NCBI RefSeq assembly: GCF_024346455.1
Contig: NZ_JAGQCY010000002.1
Span: 1 to 64,000 of the forward strand
From: Cyanobium sp. Aljojuca 7A6
GTDB taxonomy: Bacteria; Cyanobacteriota; Cyanobacteriia; PCC-6307; Cyanobiaceae
Length of the DNA: 64,000 bases
Reading direction: 5' to 3'
The position numbers and the translations under genes are program-made. This document shows, piece by piece, positions 27,715-37,996 of this stretch (position 1 is the stretch's first letter; the number at the start of each line of letters is the position of its first letter). The notes under the pieces were generated by a model. It made no database searches, had not been told where the DNA came from, and saw only the letters and a list, made by a program, of their open reading frames with translations.

Positions 27715-28806
27715 ATGGTGCCTCCCACCACCCAAGCCCCCACCGCCCCCCGGGTGGGCACCCCTGATGCCCCGGCCATCAAGGACCCGGTGAAGGACAC
27801 AATCCTCACCCCTCGCTTCTACACCACGGATTTCGACGCCATGGCGGCGATGGATCTGAGGCCCAACGAAGTGGAGCTGGAGGCCATCTGCGAGGAGTTC
27901 CGCAAGGACTACAACCGCCACCACTTCGTCCGTGACGCCCAGTTCGAAGGTGCCGCCGACAAGCTTGACCCGGAGACGCGCCGGGTGTTCGTCGAGTTCC
28001 TGGAGCAGAGCTGCACCTCGGAATTCTCCGGTTTCCTGCTCTACAAAGAACTCAGCCGTCGCATCAAGGAGCGCAACCCCCTGCTGGCGGAATGCTTCGC
28101 CCACATGGCTCGCGATGAGGCCCGCCACGCCGGCTTCCTCAACAAGTCCATGGCCGACTTCGGCCTCCAGCTTGATCTGGGTTTCCTGACGGCCACCAAG
28201 GCTTACACCCACTTCCAGCCCAAGTTCATCTTCTACGCCACCTACCTCTCCGAGAAGATCGGGTATTGGCGCTACATCGCCATCTACCGCCATCTGGAGC
28301 AGCACCCCGAAAGCAAGATCTTCCCGATCTTCAACTTCTTCGAGAACTGGTGTCAGGACGAGAACCGCCACGGCGATTTCTTCGACGCTCTGATGAAGGC
28401 CCAGCCGGACACGGTGCGTGGTTTCACGGCCCGCCTCTGGTGCCGCTTCTTCCTGCTGGCCGTGTTCGCCACCATGTACGTGCGCGACGTGGCCCGCAAA
28501 GAGTTCTATGAGGCCCTCGGCCTTGATGCGCGCACCTACGACAAGTACGTGATCGCCAAGACCAACGAAACCTCCGCCCGGGTGTTCCCCGTGGTGCTCA
28601 ACGTGGAGCATCCCGAGTTCTACGAGCGGCTGGAGAAGCTGGTGCAGAACAACGCGGCCCTGGATCGGGCCGACCGTTCCGGCGGCCCTGCTCCAGTGCG
28701 GGCCCTGCGCAAACTGCCCCACTGGATCGGCAACGGTGTCCAGATGGCCCGCCTGTTCCTGATGGCGCCGATCCGCAGCGAGCGCTTCCAGCCCGCCGTG
28801 CGTTGA
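27715..28806 (+). CDS. acsF: Magnesium-protoporphyrin IX monomethyl ester (oxidative) cyclase
   Basis: AcsF is the membrane-associated di-iron oxygenase that forms the fifth ring of chlorophyll. The 363-residue protein shows the di-iron ligand motifs in [39 protein letters not shown] and [15 protein letters not shown]. The disordered N terminus rich in Pro and Ala is usual. It begins at ATG 27715. No anaerobic cyclase is in view. The assignment is firm because this family is found only in oxygenic and some purple phototrophs and the motifs are complete. Confidence 0.96.
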   Translation: MVPPTTQAPTAPRVGTPDAPAIKDPVKDTILTPRFYTTDFDAMAAMDLRPNEVELEAICEEFRKDYNRHHFVRDAQFEGAADKLDPETRRVFVEFLEQSCTSEFSGFLLYKELSRRIKERNPLLAECFAHMARDEARHAGFLNKSMADFGLQLDLGFLTATKAYTHFQPKFIFYATYLSEKIGYWRYIAIYRHLEQHPESKIFPIFNFFENWCQDENRHGDFFDALMKAQPDTVRGFTARLWCRFFLLAVFATMYVRDVARKEFYEALGLDARTYDKYVIAKTNETSARVFPVVLNVEHPEFYERLEKLVQNNAALDRADRSGGPAPVRALRKLPHWIGNGVQMARLFLMAPIRSERFQPAVR

Positions 28807-28846
28807 GCTGAACCGCCAGAATCGGTCCAGTTCTACTTTTTGCCGC

Positions 28847-30307
28847 TTGGTCGTCTCCCCTCCCACCGGCACCGTTGCCCCCACCGATCGATCCGTTTCC
28901 CCTGCGGCCCTCGGAGATCCAGCCTGGCGTTCCGTGCTGGAACCCCTCCTGGCCGGTGGCCGATCGGCAGGGGCCGACCTTGTGGAGGTGTTCCTGGAGC
29001 GCTCCGACCACCTCGGCATGCTCGCCGAGCAGGACGTCATCACCAGCGTCAGCCCCGCTTTTGGCGCCGGAGCAGGTCTGCGGGTGTTTCTTGGCGATCG
29101 CGATGGCTTCGTCTCCACCAATGATCTGAGCACCGCCGGCCTGCGGGCCGCCCTCGAGCAGGCCCTCGGCATGCTGGGTCTGGTGTTGCCGCTTCAGGCT
29201 GGTGGACGTTTCGACGGCCTGCCGGAACTGCGGGACTTCGCCGCCGCCAAGGAAGGCTGGCTGCCGTCCTGCCCTTCCCTGGCTGAAGCCACGAGCCGTC
29301 TGCTGGAGGGCACCGACCGGCTCCAGGCCCACGGCCAGCACCTGCAGGTGCGCCGGGGCAGCTATGCCCGCGACTGGCAGGAGGTGCTGGTGGCCGCCAG
29401 TGACGGCACCTTCGCCCGCGACGTGCGCCTGCACCAGTCGGTGGGTCTGAACGTCCTGGCCGCCGACGGTGACCACCGGGCCAGCCTGGGGAGGCGCTAC
29501 GGCACCTCCGACAGCCCCGACGACCTGCGCCAGTGGGATGCGGAGGCCGCCGCCGTCGATGTCTGCTCCAGCGCCGGCACCATGCTGCGGGCCGACTACG
29601 TCGAGGCCGGCCAGTTCCCCGTTGTGCTGGCCAACCGTTTCGGCGGCGTGATCTTCCACGAAGCCTGCGGCCACCTGCTGGAAACCACCCAGGTGGAGCG
29701 GGCCACCACCCCCTTCGCCGACATGGTGGGCCAGCCCATCGCCCACCCCTCCCTCACCGCCATCGACGAGGGCCACACCGCCGGCGCCTTCGGCTCCCTG
29801 GCGATGGACGACGAGGGCATGGAACCCCAGCGCACGGTGCTGATCGAGAACGGCATCCTGCAGCGCTTCCTCAGCGACCGGGCCGGCGAACGCCGCACCG
29901 GTCACCCCCGCACCGGCAGTGGCCGGCGCCAGAGCCATGCCTTCGCCGCCGCCAGCCGCATGCGCAACACCTTCATCGCCGCTGGTCCCCACACCCCGGA
30001 GCAGCTGATCGCCTCCGTCGACCGGGGGCTCTACTGCAAGTCGATGGGCGGTGGCAGTGTCGGGCCCACGGGCCAGTTCAACTTCGCCGTTGAGGAGGGC
30101 TACCTGATCGAAAACGGCAGCCTCACCCGGCCGGTGAAGGGCGCCACCCTGATTGGTGACGCCAAGGAGGTGATGCCCAGAATCTCGATGTGTGCCAACG
30201 ACCTCGAACTGGCCGCTGGCTTCTGCGGCTCGGTCAGCGGCAGCATCTTCGTCACCGTGGGCCAGCCCCACATCAAGGTCGACACCATCACCGTGGGAGG
30301 ACGCTGA
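28847..30307 (+). CDS. tldD: Metalloprotease TldD
   Basis: TldD and TldE form a heterodimeric protease that trims peptides, including modified peptides such as microcin B17 precursors. The 486-residue TldD carries the zinc motif HEACGH in [17 protein letters not shown]. The C-terminal domain has the family stretch [28 protein letters not shown]. The start is TTG at 28847. tldE begins two bases after the stop, so both halves of the protease are made from one message. Confidence 0.93.
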   Translation: MVVSPPTGTVAPTDRSVSPAALGDPAWRSVLEPLLAGGRSAGADLVEVFLERSDHLGMLAEQDVITSVSPAFGAGAGLRVFLGDRDGFVSTNDLSTAGLRAALEQALGMLGLVLPLQAGGRFDGLPELRDFAAAKEGWLPSCPSLAEATSRLLEGTDRLQAHGQHLQVRRGSYARDWQEVLVAASDGTFARDVRLHQSVGLNVLAADGDHRASLGRRYGTSDSPDDLRQWDAEAAAVDVCSSAGTMLRADYVEAGQFPVVLANRFGGVIFHEACGHLLETTQVERATTPFADMVGQPIAHPSLTAIDEGHTAGAFGSLAMDDEGMEPQRTVLIENGILQRFLSDRAGERRTGHPRTGSGRRQSHAFAAASRMRNTFIAAGPHTPEQLIASVDRGLYCKSMGGGSVGPTGQFNFAVEEGYLIENGSLTRPVKGATLIGDAKEVMPRISMCANDLELAAGFCGSVSGSIFVTVGQPHIKVDTITVGGR

Positions 30308-30309
30308 GC

Positions 30310-31707
30310 ATGGCCAGCAACGAATCTCTCACCACCAGCCTCGATGCCGAGGTGCTGCGCCAACGGCTCGCCAGCCTGGCCCTCACCGAGGGTGTCCGTC
30401 GCTGGGACCTGGGCGCCTCCTGCAGCACCGACACCTCCGTGCAGGTCGACCGCGGCGAGGCCAAGCAGATGAAGGGCGCCCAGCGCAGCGCCATCACCCT
30501 GCGGGTCTGGAACGATGACGGTCTGGTGGGCATCACCAGCACCTCCGACCTCTCCGATGCCGGCCTGGCCAGGGCCCTGGCCGGCGCCCGCGACGCCAGT
30601 GCCTACGGCAACGTCGATGAGATCCCTGATTTCTCCCCCCTGGCCACGGCCCCGCTGCCGGTGCTGCAGCAGCCCCTCAGCACCCCGCTGAGCATCCTCA
30701 CCCTGCTCGACACCCTGCGGGACGCGGAGCGCGACCTGCTTGGCCGCCATCCCGCCATCGGCACGGTTCCCTACAACGGCCTGGCCCAGCGCAGCAGCGA
30801 CCGTCTCTACATCAACAGTGACGGGGCCTGCCGCCAGCAGCGCCTCAGTACAGCCTCCCTCTATCTCTATGCCCGGGCCGAGGAGGCGGGCCGCAAGCCC
30901 CGCAGCAGCGGCGCGGTGCGGCTGGCCTATGGCGCCGCCGACCTTGATGTGGCCGGCTGCGTGCAGGAGGCGGCGGAGCGCACCATCGCCCACCTCGATT
31001 ACGCCCCCATCGCCACAGGCCGTTACACCTGCGTCTTCAGCCCCGAGGCCTTCCTCGATCTGATCGGCGCCTTCAGCAGCCTGTTCAACGCTCGCGCCGT
31101 GCTGGATGGCGTCAGCCTCAGCCGACGCGAGTCCCTCGGCGAGCAGTTGGCCGTGCCCTTCCTCTCTCTGCACGACAACGGCCTGAACCCGGCCAATGTG
31201 GGCGCGGCTGCCTTCGACGGGGAGGGCACCCCCACCCGTCGGCTCGCGCTGCTGGAGGGAGGAGTGCTGCGCCACTTCCTCCATTCCGAGGCCACGGCAC
31301 GGGCCTTCGGAGTGTCCCCCACCGGCCATGCGGGCCTCGGGGCCAAGGTCTCGGTGGGCCCCGACTGGTTCGAGATCGGCCCCACCCCCGGCAGCGGCGG
31401 CGGTGCCCCCGGCCTGGATCGCTTCGCGCCCGGCGCCAGCGGCGATGATCGCGGTCTGGTGGTGATCGATTCCCTCTCGGCCCTCCATGCCGGGGTCAAG
31501 GCCAGCCAGGGCTCCTTCTCCCTTCCCTTCGACGGCTGGCTGGTGCAGAACGGTGCCTCGCGCTCCATCGAAGCGGCCACCGTGGCCGGCGACATCCGCA
31601 CCCTGCTCAACGCCATCCTCGGCTTCGAGGGTCCGGCCAAGGTGACTCCCGACGGCCTCTGCCCCCACGTCTGGGTGGAGGGTCTCTCGATCACCGGCGA
31701 CGCTTGA
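30310..31707 (+). CDS. tldE: TldE/PmbA family metalloprotease partner
   Basis: This 465-residue protein is the TldE (PmbA) partner of TldD. I start it at ATG 30310; an upstream in-frame extension lies inside tldD. It lacks the HExxxH zinc motif of TldD, as expected for TldE, and shares its fold, with YNGLAQRSSDRLYINSDG in the N-terminal domain and VSVGPDWFEIGPTPG and FSLPFDGWLVQNG in the C-terminal domain. Its stop overlaps the fmt start (TTGA at 31704-31707). Confidence 0.92.
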   Translation: MASNESLTTSLDAEVLRQRLASLALTEGVRRWDLGASCSTDTSVQVDRGEAKQMKGAQRSAITLRVWNDDGLVGITSTSDLSDAGLARALAGARDASAYGNVDEIPDFSPLATAPLPVLQQPLSTPLSILTLLDTLRDAERDLLGRHPAIGTVPYNGLAQRSSDRLYINSDGACRQQRLSTASLYLYARAEEAGRKPRSSGAVRLAYGAADLDVAGCVQEAAERTIAHLDYAPIATGRYTCVFSPEAFLDLIGAFSSLFNARAVLDGVSLSRRESLGEQLAVPFLSLHDNGLNPANVGAAAFDGEGTPTRRLALLEGGVLRHFLHSEATARAFGVSPTGHAGLGAKVSVGPDWFEIGPTPGSGGGAPGLDRFAPGASGDDRGLVVIDSLSALHAGVKASQGSFSLPFDGWLVQNGASRSIEAATVAGDIRTLLNAILGFEGPAKVTPDGLCPHVWVEGLSITGDA

Positions 31708-32735
31708 GGATTCTCTTCTGGGGCACCCCGGCCTACGCCGTGGCCAGCCTGGATGCGCTTCAGCAGGCCGGCCATGAACTGGTAGGCGTGGTCAGCCAGC
31801 CCGACCGCCGCCGCGGCCGGGGCAAGTCCCTGGTGGCCTCGGCCGTCAAGCAGCGGGCCCTGGAGCTGGGCCTGCCGGTGTTCACCCCCGAGCGCATCCG
31901 CCGTGATCTGGCCTGCCAGCAGGCGCTGGCGGCCCTGGGGGCCGACGTCTCGGTGGTGGTGGCCTTCGGTCAGATCCTGCCGCCGGCCGTGCTGGCCAAG
32001 CCACCCTTTGGCTGCTGGAACGGCCATGGCTCCCTGTTGCCCCGCTGGCGGGGTGCCGCACCGATCCAGTGGGCCCTGCTGGAGGGAGACGCCGATACCG
32101 GCGTCGGCATCATGGCCATGGAGGAGGGCCTCGACACCGGCCCTGTGCTGCTGGAGCGGCGTCTGCCCATTCCCCTGCTGCAGAACGCCGGCCAGCTGGG
32201 CGAGCGGCTGGCCCAGCTCACCGCCGACTTGCTGGTGGAGGCCCTGCCGCGGATCCAGGCGGCCGGTCCCGGACCGGAGGCGGAGCGCCTTGACCGTCTG
32301 GGTGTGCGCCCCCAGGACGCTGGCGCCACCCATGCGCGCCAACTGACCAAGGAGGACACCCTGGTGCGCTGGGACGCCACCGGCCTGGCCATTCATCGCC
32401 GGGTGATGGGGCTCTTCCCCCAGGCGTCCTGCCCCTGGGGGGCCGAGCGGCTGAAGCTGCTCGCCACCGAACCCCTGGTGGGCCGCCTGGCCGACCAGCT
32501 CACGCCGGTGGGCGCGGCCCTGGCGGCCCGCTGGAGCGGGGAGGCCACGCCACCGGTGGCCCCAGGCACCGTGCTCGAGCTGGTGGAGGGGGAGGGACTG
32601 GTGCTGGCCAGCGGCGGCTGCCCCGTGCTGCTGCGCCAGGCCCAGCTGCCTGGCCGTCGAGCCAGTGAGGGGCAGGCCCTGATCCAGCAGCTCGGACTGG
32701 TTCCAGGCGAACTGATCGGTGTAAATACCCCCTGA
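31704..32735 (+). CDS. fmt: Methionyl-tRNA formyltransferase
   Basis: Fmt formylates initiator methionyl-tRNA using 10-formyl-tetrahydrofolate. The 343-residue protein has the N-terminal domain with RILFWGTPAYAVASL, VSQPDRRRGRGK and the catalytic region GHGSLLPRWRGAAPIQWALLEGD, and the C-terminal OB domain that contacts tRNA. The first catalytic residue is usually Asn in N-x-H; here WNGHGS supplies both Asn and His. The start is TTG at 31704, overlapping the tldE stop. A weak hairpin (32740-32754) follows the gene. Confidence 0.94.
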   Translation: MRILFWGTPAYAVASLDALQQAGHELVGVVSQPDRRRGRGKSLVASAVKQRALELGLPVFTPERIRRDLACQQALAALGADVSVVVAFGQILPPAVLAKPPFGCWNGHGSLLPRWRGAAPIQWALLEGDADTGVGIMAMEEGLDTGPVLLERRLPIPLLQNAGQLGERLAQLTADLLVEALPRIQAAGPGPEAERLDRLGVRPQDAGATHARQLTKEDTLVRWDATGLAIHRRVMGLFPQASCPWGAERLKLLATEPLVGRLADQLTPVGAALAARWSGEATPPVAPGTVLELVEGEGLVLASGGCPVLLRQAQLPGRRASEGQALIQQLGLVPGELIGVNTP

Positions 32736-32843
32736 ACCACCCTTTCCGCAAGGGTTGTTGACGTTTTGTTCCCTTAGGGGCGTCTCAGGGTTGGACGTGT
32801 GCTGGAGGCATTAGACCAAAAACAATCAACGGGTGCGGATGTC

Positions 32844-33041
32844 ATGGCCACTGAACTTTCCTTTGTCAACAGCACCGGCTCGGGGTGCCAGATCTTCCGG
32901 GACCGGCTGGGCTGCTACGTGGTGAGCCATGAACTCCGCCCCGGCCAGCGGGCGATACGTCCGACCCTGGCCGGGGCCTATGCCGCTTGCCAGGGATGGG
33001 AGCCACGCTCCCAGTCGGAGGCGGCAAGCGGAGTTGGTTGA
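32844..33041 (+). CDS. Small conserved hypothetical protein
   Basis: This 65-residue protein (start at ATG 32844; an in-frame GTG at 32799 would add 15 residues) is not recognised. Its core, SGCQIFRDRLGCYVVSHELRPGQRAI, looks like a small beta-rich domain with two Cys. There is no signal peptide. Codon use is like its neighbours, which favours a real gene, but evidence is limited. Confidence 0.45.
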   Translation: MATELSFVNSTGSGCQIFRDRLGCYVVSHELRPGQRAIRPTLAGAYAACQGWEPRSQSEAASGVG

Positions 33042-33078
33042 GACAGGGGTGGGCGGGACATCCGCCCGAAGGGCCAGC

Positions 33079-33288
33079 TCAGCCTGCACCCCCGCTGCTG
33101 GAGGTGAGCTCTTCGGGCTGGCTGCGATGCAGTTCGTGCAGGCCTTCAAGCTGGTTGTGGACGGCGACCAGCTGATCGCGGATGTGGCGGCTGTTCTCGA
33201 TGCGCTCCAGGGAGAGGAGCATGCCCTCAATCTGAGCCTTGCAGTCGATCAGCACGCGGCACTGGGTGGATCCGGGTTCGTAGGGCAT
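33079..33288 (-). CDS. Small helical hypothetical protein
   Basis: This 69-residue protein is predicted to be mostly helical and charged (CKAQIEGMLLSLERIENSRHIRDQLVAVHNQLEGLHELH), with regular hydrophobic spacing as in a short coiled coil. I do not recognise it. It starts at ATG 33288 and lies between the convergent small gene and the helicase gene; the three gene ends are close together. Confidence 0.5.
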   Translation of the reverse strand: MPYEPGSTQCRVLIDCKAQIEGMLLSLERIENSRHIRDQLVAVHNQLEGLHELHRSQPEELTSSSGGAG

Positions 33289-33377
33289 GACGGAAAGAGG
33301 CAGATCCTCAGTTCACCGTAGGGCGGCAGCGGAGGTTGTCACAACCACTGCCGTTCCCCCGGCAAGGGTGCGGCTGT

Positions 33378-34634
33378 TCAGCGGGATCCCGTGCGGCGCC
33401 GGCCCCGGTCATGGCCCTGGCCCTGGCGCGGTCCCTGGCTCCTGCGGCCCCGGCCGCCGCTGAGATCCAGCGGTGGGGCGGAGAGCACGGTGGGCTCGAA
33501 GCCCGACACCTCCTGGCGGGGCAGCGGGGAGCCGACCAGGCGCTCGATGGCCCGCAGCAGCTCGTGCTCCTCGGCTGCCACCAGGGAAATGGCATGGCCG
33601 TTCTGGCCTGCTCGGCCGGTGCGGCCGATGCGGTGCACATAGTCCTCGGCCACGTTGGGCAGGTCGAGGTTGACCACGTGCGGCAGTTGGTGGATGTCGA
33701 TGCCACGGGCAGCGATGTCGGTGGCGACCAACACCCGCACCTCGCCGCTCTTGAACTCCGCCAGCGCCCGGGTGCGTGCCCCCTGGCTCTTGTTGCCGTG
33801 GATCGCTGCCGCCCCCAGGCCCTCCTTCTCGAGCCGCTCCGCCAGTCGGTTGGCGCCGTGTTTGGTGCGGGAGAACACCAGCACCTGGCGCCAGTCATTG
33901 CTGCGAATCAGATGGCTGAGCAGATCCCCTTTGCGGTCCATGTCACAGGGATGGATCACCTGGTCGACCAGGGGGGTGGCCTGGTTCTCCGGGCTGGCCT
34001 GCAGCTGCACCGGCTGGTGCAGCAGGCCGGTCGCCAGGCGCCGGATCTCGCTGGAGAAGGTGGCGGAGAAGAGCAGGTTCTGGCGCTTCGGCGGCAGCAG
34101 GGACAGGATCCGGCGGATGTCACGGATGAAGCCCATGTCGAGCATCCGGTCGGCCTCATCCAGCACCAGAATCTCGACCCGGTCGAGCCGCAGGGCGTTC
34201 TGCTGATGCAGGTCCATCAGCCGGCCGGGGGTGGCCACCAGCACGTCGGCGCCTTTGCGCAGCCGCTGCATCTGGGGGTTGGCACTCACCCCCCCGAAGA
34301 CGACATCGGAGCGCAGATCCAGGTACCGGCCGTAGGCGGTGACGCTTTCGGCCACCTGGGCGGCCAGCTCCCGGGTGGGGGTCAGCACCAGCGCCCGCAC
34401 CACACCCGCCCGGGCGTGGGGGCCGTGGCGCAGTCGCTCCAGCATCGGCAGGGTGAATCCGGCCGTTTTGCCTGTGCCCGTCTGGGCAGCGGCCATCACG
34501 TCGTGGCCCTCCAGCACCGCCGGGATGCACTGCAGCTGGATCGGCGAGGGGCTGCTGTAGCCCTTGGCGGCCACAGCCTTGAGGATCGGCTCCGAAAGGC
34601 CCAGCACAGCAAAATCCGTCGCCAGGCCAGCCAC
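33378..34634 (-). CDS. DEAD-box RNA helicase, RhlE type
   Basis: This protein has the full DEAD-box set in order: Q motif ([15 protein letters not shown]), Walker [61 protein letters not shown] and [10 protein letters not shown]. It ends in a short Gly/Arg-rich tail ([14 protein letters not shown]) that probably binds RNA. The frame is open to 34937, but that part overlaps the DUF6464 gene. The first ATG/GTG/TTG below 34814 that keeps the whole core is GTG 34634 (418 residues), so I use it; the true start is uncertain. Cold-inducible helicases of this kind remodel RNA in cyanobacteria. Confidence 0.88.
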   Translation of the reverse strand: MAGLATDFAVLGLSEPILKAVAAKGYSSPSPIQLQCIPAVLEGHDVMAAAQTGTGKTAGFTLPMLERLRHGPHARAGVVRALVLTPTRELAAQVAESVTAYGRYLDLRSDVVFGGVSANPQMQRLRKGADVLVATPGRLMDLHQQNALRLDRVEILVLDEADRMLDMGFIRDIRRILSLLPPKRQNLLFSATFSSEIRRLATGLLHQPVQLQASPENQATPLVDQVIHPCDMDRKGDLLSHLIRSNDWRQVLVFSRTKHGANRLAERLEKEGLGAAAIHGNKSQGARTRALAEFKSGEVRVLVATDIAARGIDIHQLPHVVNLDLPNVAEDYVHRIGRTGRAGQNGHAISLVAAEEHELLRAIERLVGSPLPRQEVSGFEPTVLSAPPLDLSGGRGRRSQGPRQGQGHDRGRRRTGSR

Positions 34635-34813
34635 CGGCGGATTCAGTCCCGTGGCGGTGTGGCTGGGGGTGAGCGGATCAGGGGCGGGGGCGGAGCCGTT
34701 GCCGCTGGATCGGCTCCGGATGACCTTGGCCTCGGGCCTGGAGGAAGGGGCGGTGATCGGGCGCGAAAACGGAGTTGAGCCCCAGCCTAGGACCGGTGGG
34801 TGGAGCGGCCGCC

Positions 34814-35161
34814 TCAGCAGGGGGTGCGGTGGCTGCACCGCTCGCAGGGTCCCTCGGGCAGCACGGCGCAACGCAGCAGTGGGCTGCGGGCGTTGAAGCG
34901 GCAGTGGGGGTCGCCGATCACCCAGCGCCCGTCCCACCAGAGGGCGTCGGCCGGTTGCTGCTGGGACTTGACCTGCAGCGCCACGGCCGCCAGTTCGTAG
35001 CGGCCCTGCCGCAGTCGGTAACGGTGGCGTCGCTGCAGCACCAGGAAGCTGCGATCGCCAGTGGTCAGCCAGCGGCCGGGATGGGGGACATCGCCGAGGT
35101 TGTCGATCTCCAGGCTGGTGATCAGCTGGTCCGAGTCGATCTGGCGCAGTTCGATCCGCAT
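34814..35161 (-). CDS. DUF6464 family cyanobacterial protein
   Basis: This 115-residue protein has the pattern I associate with the cyanobacteria-restricted DUF6464 family: an N-terminal beta region with [21 protein letters not shown], then [24 protein letters not shown] and a closing PEGPCERC. The four conserved Cys (one in GDPHC, one in LLRCAV, two in CERC) could bind a metal. Function is unknown. Its start at 35161 lies 13 bases from the stop of the terC-like gene on the same strand, so the two are co-transcribed. Confidence 0.72.
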   Translation of the reverse strand: MRIELRQIDSDQLITSLEIDNLGDVPHPGRWLTTGDRSFLVLQRRHRYRLRQGRYELAAVALQVKSQQQPADALWWDGRWVIGDPHCRFNARSPLLRCAVLPEGPCERCSHRTPC

Positions 35162-35174
35162 GGTTCGGTGGCCC

Positions 35175-35957
35175 TCAGGCGTCGCCGCCGCCCTGCTCGG
35201 GCAGGGGGGCGGGAGCCATGCGCAGGGAGAAGCCCCAGGCGAACAGGGCCGCCACCACCAGCAGCAGGGCCCATTCCGGCACCTCCACCGCCGGCAGCAG
35301 CAGGCGCAGCAGCAGCCGCAGGCCCACCAGACCCACTGCCAGATAGCCGGCGGTTTCCAGATGGGGGAAGATTTCCAGCCAGCGCAGGAACAATTCGGCG
35401 GTCAGTCGCAGGGCGATGATGCCGATCACGCCTCCCGCCATCACCAGGGGGAGTCGGTCGGTGACCGCCACCGCCGCAGAGACGCTGTCGAGCGAGAAGG
35501 CCAGATCGGTGAGGGCCAGGGTGGCCACGATCGAACCCAGGGAGGCGCCGTGGTGGGGATGGCCGGGATCGTGGGGTTGGGAGCCCGGGGCCTGGGCGGA
35601 GAGGCTCATTTCCACCTCGACGTCCTTGGCCTCGTCCTGACCCAGCAGATGGCGCCCGCAGAGCCAGAGCAGATAGGCCGATGCCAGCAGCTGCAGGGGC
35701 CAGAAATTGAGCACGTAGCTGGCCAGGGCGATCAGAGCCAGCCGAAATACCAGAGCCAGCACCAGGCCGAGGTTCAGGGCCTGGCGTTGCCGTGCCGGAT
35801 CGTGCAGCCTCCGGGAGATGGCGGCCAGGGCAATGGCGTTGTCGGCGGAGAGCACCGCCTCAAGCCCCACCAGCAGCGGCAACAGCAGCAGCACCTCACC
35901 CCATTGGTCCGCCTGCTGCAGCAGGGGCGTGAGGCTCTCCACCGTTTCCACTTCCAT
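35175..35957 (-). CDS. TerC family membrane protein
   Basis: This 260-residue protein (start at ATG 35957) has seven or so membrane helices and the two TerC signatures with buried acidic residues: GLEAVLSADNAIALAAISRRL near the N terminus and LALTDLAFSLDSVSAAVAV after a His-rich loop (QPHDPGHPHHG). TerC proteins are linked to tellurium resistance, to manganese export, and in plastids to thylakoid membrane protein insertion. The His-rich loop may bind metal. Which role applies here cannot be told. Confidence 0.85.
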   Translation of the reverse strand: MEVETVESLTPLLQQADQWGEVLLLLPLLVGLEAVLSADNAIALAAISRRLHDPARQRQALNLGLVLALVFRLALIALASYVLNFWPLQLLASAYLLWLCGRHLLGQDEAKDVEVEMSLSAQAPGSQPHDPGHPHHGASLGSIVATLALTDLAFSLDSVSAAVAVTDRLPLVMAGGVIGIIALRLTAELFLRWLEIFPHLETAGYLAVGLVGLRLLLRLLLPAVEVPEWALLLVVAALFAWGFSLRMAPAPLPEQGGGDA

Positions 35958-36032
35958 TCCTGGCGTTCGCTCGGCCCTGGCGCCTTCAAAAAAGCACTCT
36001 AGAAAGATCGCTGGCCCCTCCTCACACTTCCC

Positions 36033-36812
36033 ATGCAACTTCAGGTCCAGTTGCTGCGCTGCGAGGTCGGCCGCCGCGTCGTGCTGGTCTCGGCCCGCGA
36101 AGGGGAACGCTTCCTGGGCAGCGCCCTTGGGGAGGCGGGCGATGCCGAGGAAGCGGAGGACCGGGCCAGGGCCCGCCTTCTGGCCAGCCTGCAGAGCCCC
36201 AGCACCCTTCGCGCACCGCGGCAGGCTCCGGACCAGCCCTCCAGGCCATCGCCACCGCCGGCCCCTGAGCCCGTAACGCCGGCAGCTCCGCCTGAGCCCC
36301 AGAACCCGCCACAACAGGAGACAAGGCCGGAGTCACAACCCCCGCCAGAGCCCCAGCCCTCTGCAGAGCCCCAGCCCGCACCGGAGGATCCCCAGGACTG
36401 GAGTGCTGAACTCACCCACCTGGATTTGCAGATGCGCCGGCTGGGATGGGACAGGGAGCGGGAAGCCCTCTATCTGCAGCGATCCTTTGGCCACCCCAGC
36501 CGGGACCGCATCACCGTTTACGCCGATCTGATCGCTTACCTGCAGGCGATTGAGGTCCTTGAGCCTGGATGTGATCCCGCCGCGGTGGCTGTTCCGCTGC
36601 GCCGGACCGACCTGCTTGACCAGTGCAACCTGCTCCTGCAGCAATTGGGCTGGGATGGCAGCAGGGGTCGCAGCTTTCTGGAGAAGCATCTGGGCGTGAG
36701 CAGCCGGCAGCAGCTCAAGGACGCTGATCTGCTGCGCTTCAACATGCTTCTGGAGGAGGAAACCCTGCTGGGCGGCGCCGATGGGCCAGCGGACTCCGGC
36801 TCCCCCGACTGA
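36033..36812 (+). CDS. Cyanobacterial protein with two tandem LGWD-type modules
   Basis: This 259-residue protein has three parts: an N-terminal region (1-55) that looks like a small beta-plus-helix domain, a long Pro/Glu/Gln-rich linker (about 56-122), and two copies of a 46-residue module. Module 1 (about 128-174) contains RLGWDREREALYLQRSFGHPSR; module 2 (about 197-242) contains QLGWDGSRGRSFLEKHLGVSSR. Both end in a helix with DLxxYL/DLLRF. A similar module, as I recall, sits at the end of cyanobacterial Rad52-like and other DNA-related proteins. I do not know the function. Confidence 0.6.
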   Translation: MQLQVQLLRCEVGRRVVLVSAREGERFLGSALGEAGDAEEAEDRARARLLASLQSPSTLRAPRQAPDQPSRPSPPPAPEPVTPAAPPEPQNPPQQETRPESQPPPEPQPSAEPQPAPEDPQDWSAELTHLDLQMRRLGWDREREALYLQRSFGHPSRDRITVYADLIAYLQAIEVLEPGCDPAAVAVPLRRTDLLDQCNLLLQQLGWDGSRGRSFLEKHLGVSSRQQLKDADLLRFNMLLEEETLLGGADGPADSGSPD

Positions 36813-36827
36813 ATCCCTAGCGCAGGA

Positions 36828-37811
36828 TCAGGAGAGTTCCAGCGACTGCTTCTGCTCCCCCCCTTCCACACTGAGCTGGTGGAAATAGGCCATGTCGGCG
36901 GGGAGTGCTCGCGAAGGCCCCTGCGCCACCTTGATCGGCGCTGGTCGGGCGGTCAGGGCGTCGGGATGCAGCCTTCGCTGGGCCAGGGCCTCCAGTGCCT
37001 CCCTCTCCTGCAACTGCTGCCGCCGTTGTCTGACGCTGAGGTGCTGCCGGCGCCGCCGGAGGACCCTGGCTCTGGAGAGATCCCAGTGCATCTGGGCTTC
37101 CCGCAGCAGGGACAGATCGCAGGCTTGGCGCTGGCTGCCGGCTGCGAAGGCCAGGGCGTACACCGTGGCGAGCAGCAACACACGGAGCGTGCGCTGGAGG
37201 ATCGCCCAGAGGCCCGGATTCCAGGGCGAATGAACGACATCCCTGGAGCTCTTGATGGACTCTTTCAGTCGCTCGGAGAGCATCGATTTCAGCTCCGGCA
37301 GGGACTGGCTCTGCTCCGTCAACTGGAGCCCCGGTCCCTGGAGGGTCGTGATTCTCTGCTGAAGGTCGGCCACTGAGCTGGCACCATCAATGGCGCGCTG
37401 GAAGTCCTTGGCGCGCTCGATCGCCACCTGCATGGCGCTGCTCTGGCTGCGGGCCACCAGCCCCAGGCCCTGAAAGGCGGACGCGGCCTGCAGGGGGAGC
37501 AGCAGCAGGAAACCGATGACCGCTCCGACGGCCCAACGGGCGATCGCATCGCGGCGGCCCTGGACCCGGATGTCGTCTGGCTCCAGATAGGCCACCAGAT
37601 GCACCAGGCCCAGGCCCAGCAGAGCGAGCGGGGCGCTGTCGAGGAGGGCGCTGATCAGGGTGACCAGCCAGGCCGGTTGCAGGAACGCCAGCGGCAGAAT
37701 CGTGTTCAGCACCGTCACCCCATAGGTGGCAAAAAGGGCCAGGGCGATCAGGGAAAGGAAATCGGAGGTGTTGACACGGCGCAGGCCATGTCCCGGGTCA
37801 TGCAGGTTCAT
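36828..37811 (-). CDS. HpsJ-like membrane protein
   Basis: I start this 327-residue protein at ATG 37811. It has membrane helices near 17-40, 49-70 and 88-108, a soluble coiled-coil-like region with KDFQRAIDGASSVADLQQRITTL, another hydrophobic helix near LWAILQRTLRVLLLATVYALAFA, and a highly basic C-terminal part. The first 110 residues (NTILPLAFLQPAWLVTLISALLDSAPLALLGLGLVHL) fit the HpsJ family, tied to polysaccharide secretion and, in many cyanobacteria, found near cyanoexosortase systems. The divergent neighbour is a secreted protein with an exosortase-type tail, which supports this. Confidence 0.68.
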   Translation of the reverse strand: MNLHDPGHGLRRVNTSDFLSLIALALFATYGVTVLNTILPLAFLQPAWLVTLISALLDSAPLALLGLGLVHLVAYLEPDDIRVQGRRDAIARWAVGAVIGFLLLLPLQAASAFQGLGLVARSQSSAMQVAIERAKDFQRAIDGASSVADLQQRITTLQGPGLQLTEQSQSLPELKSMLSERLKESIKSSRDVVHSPWNPGLWAILQRTLRVLLLATVYALAFAAGSQRQACDLSLLREAQMHWDLSRARVLRRRRQHLSVRQRRQQLQEREALEALAQRRLHPDALTARPAPIKVAQGPSRALPADMAYFHQLSVEGGEQKQSLELS

Positions 37812-37996
37812 CGGGGGGTGCGAAACCCAGCTGGATCCAATGCTCAATATTGTGCCCATGCTGTGGGCATCTGTGCAGAAATTTGTGGGGTTGCTGCTGG
37901 GAACTCGCGAAGGATAGGCCTGTGCCGTGAATGGAAGGCGGCCCAGGTATCCCTGAAAGCCATAGGACGAAGTGTTAGACTCACGGGGTGCCATTG

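Noticed and set aside
32740..32754. CCCTT/AAGGG hairpin after fmt as a terminator
   Set aside because: The stem is only five bases and the following sequence is not a T run, so I mention it only under fmt.
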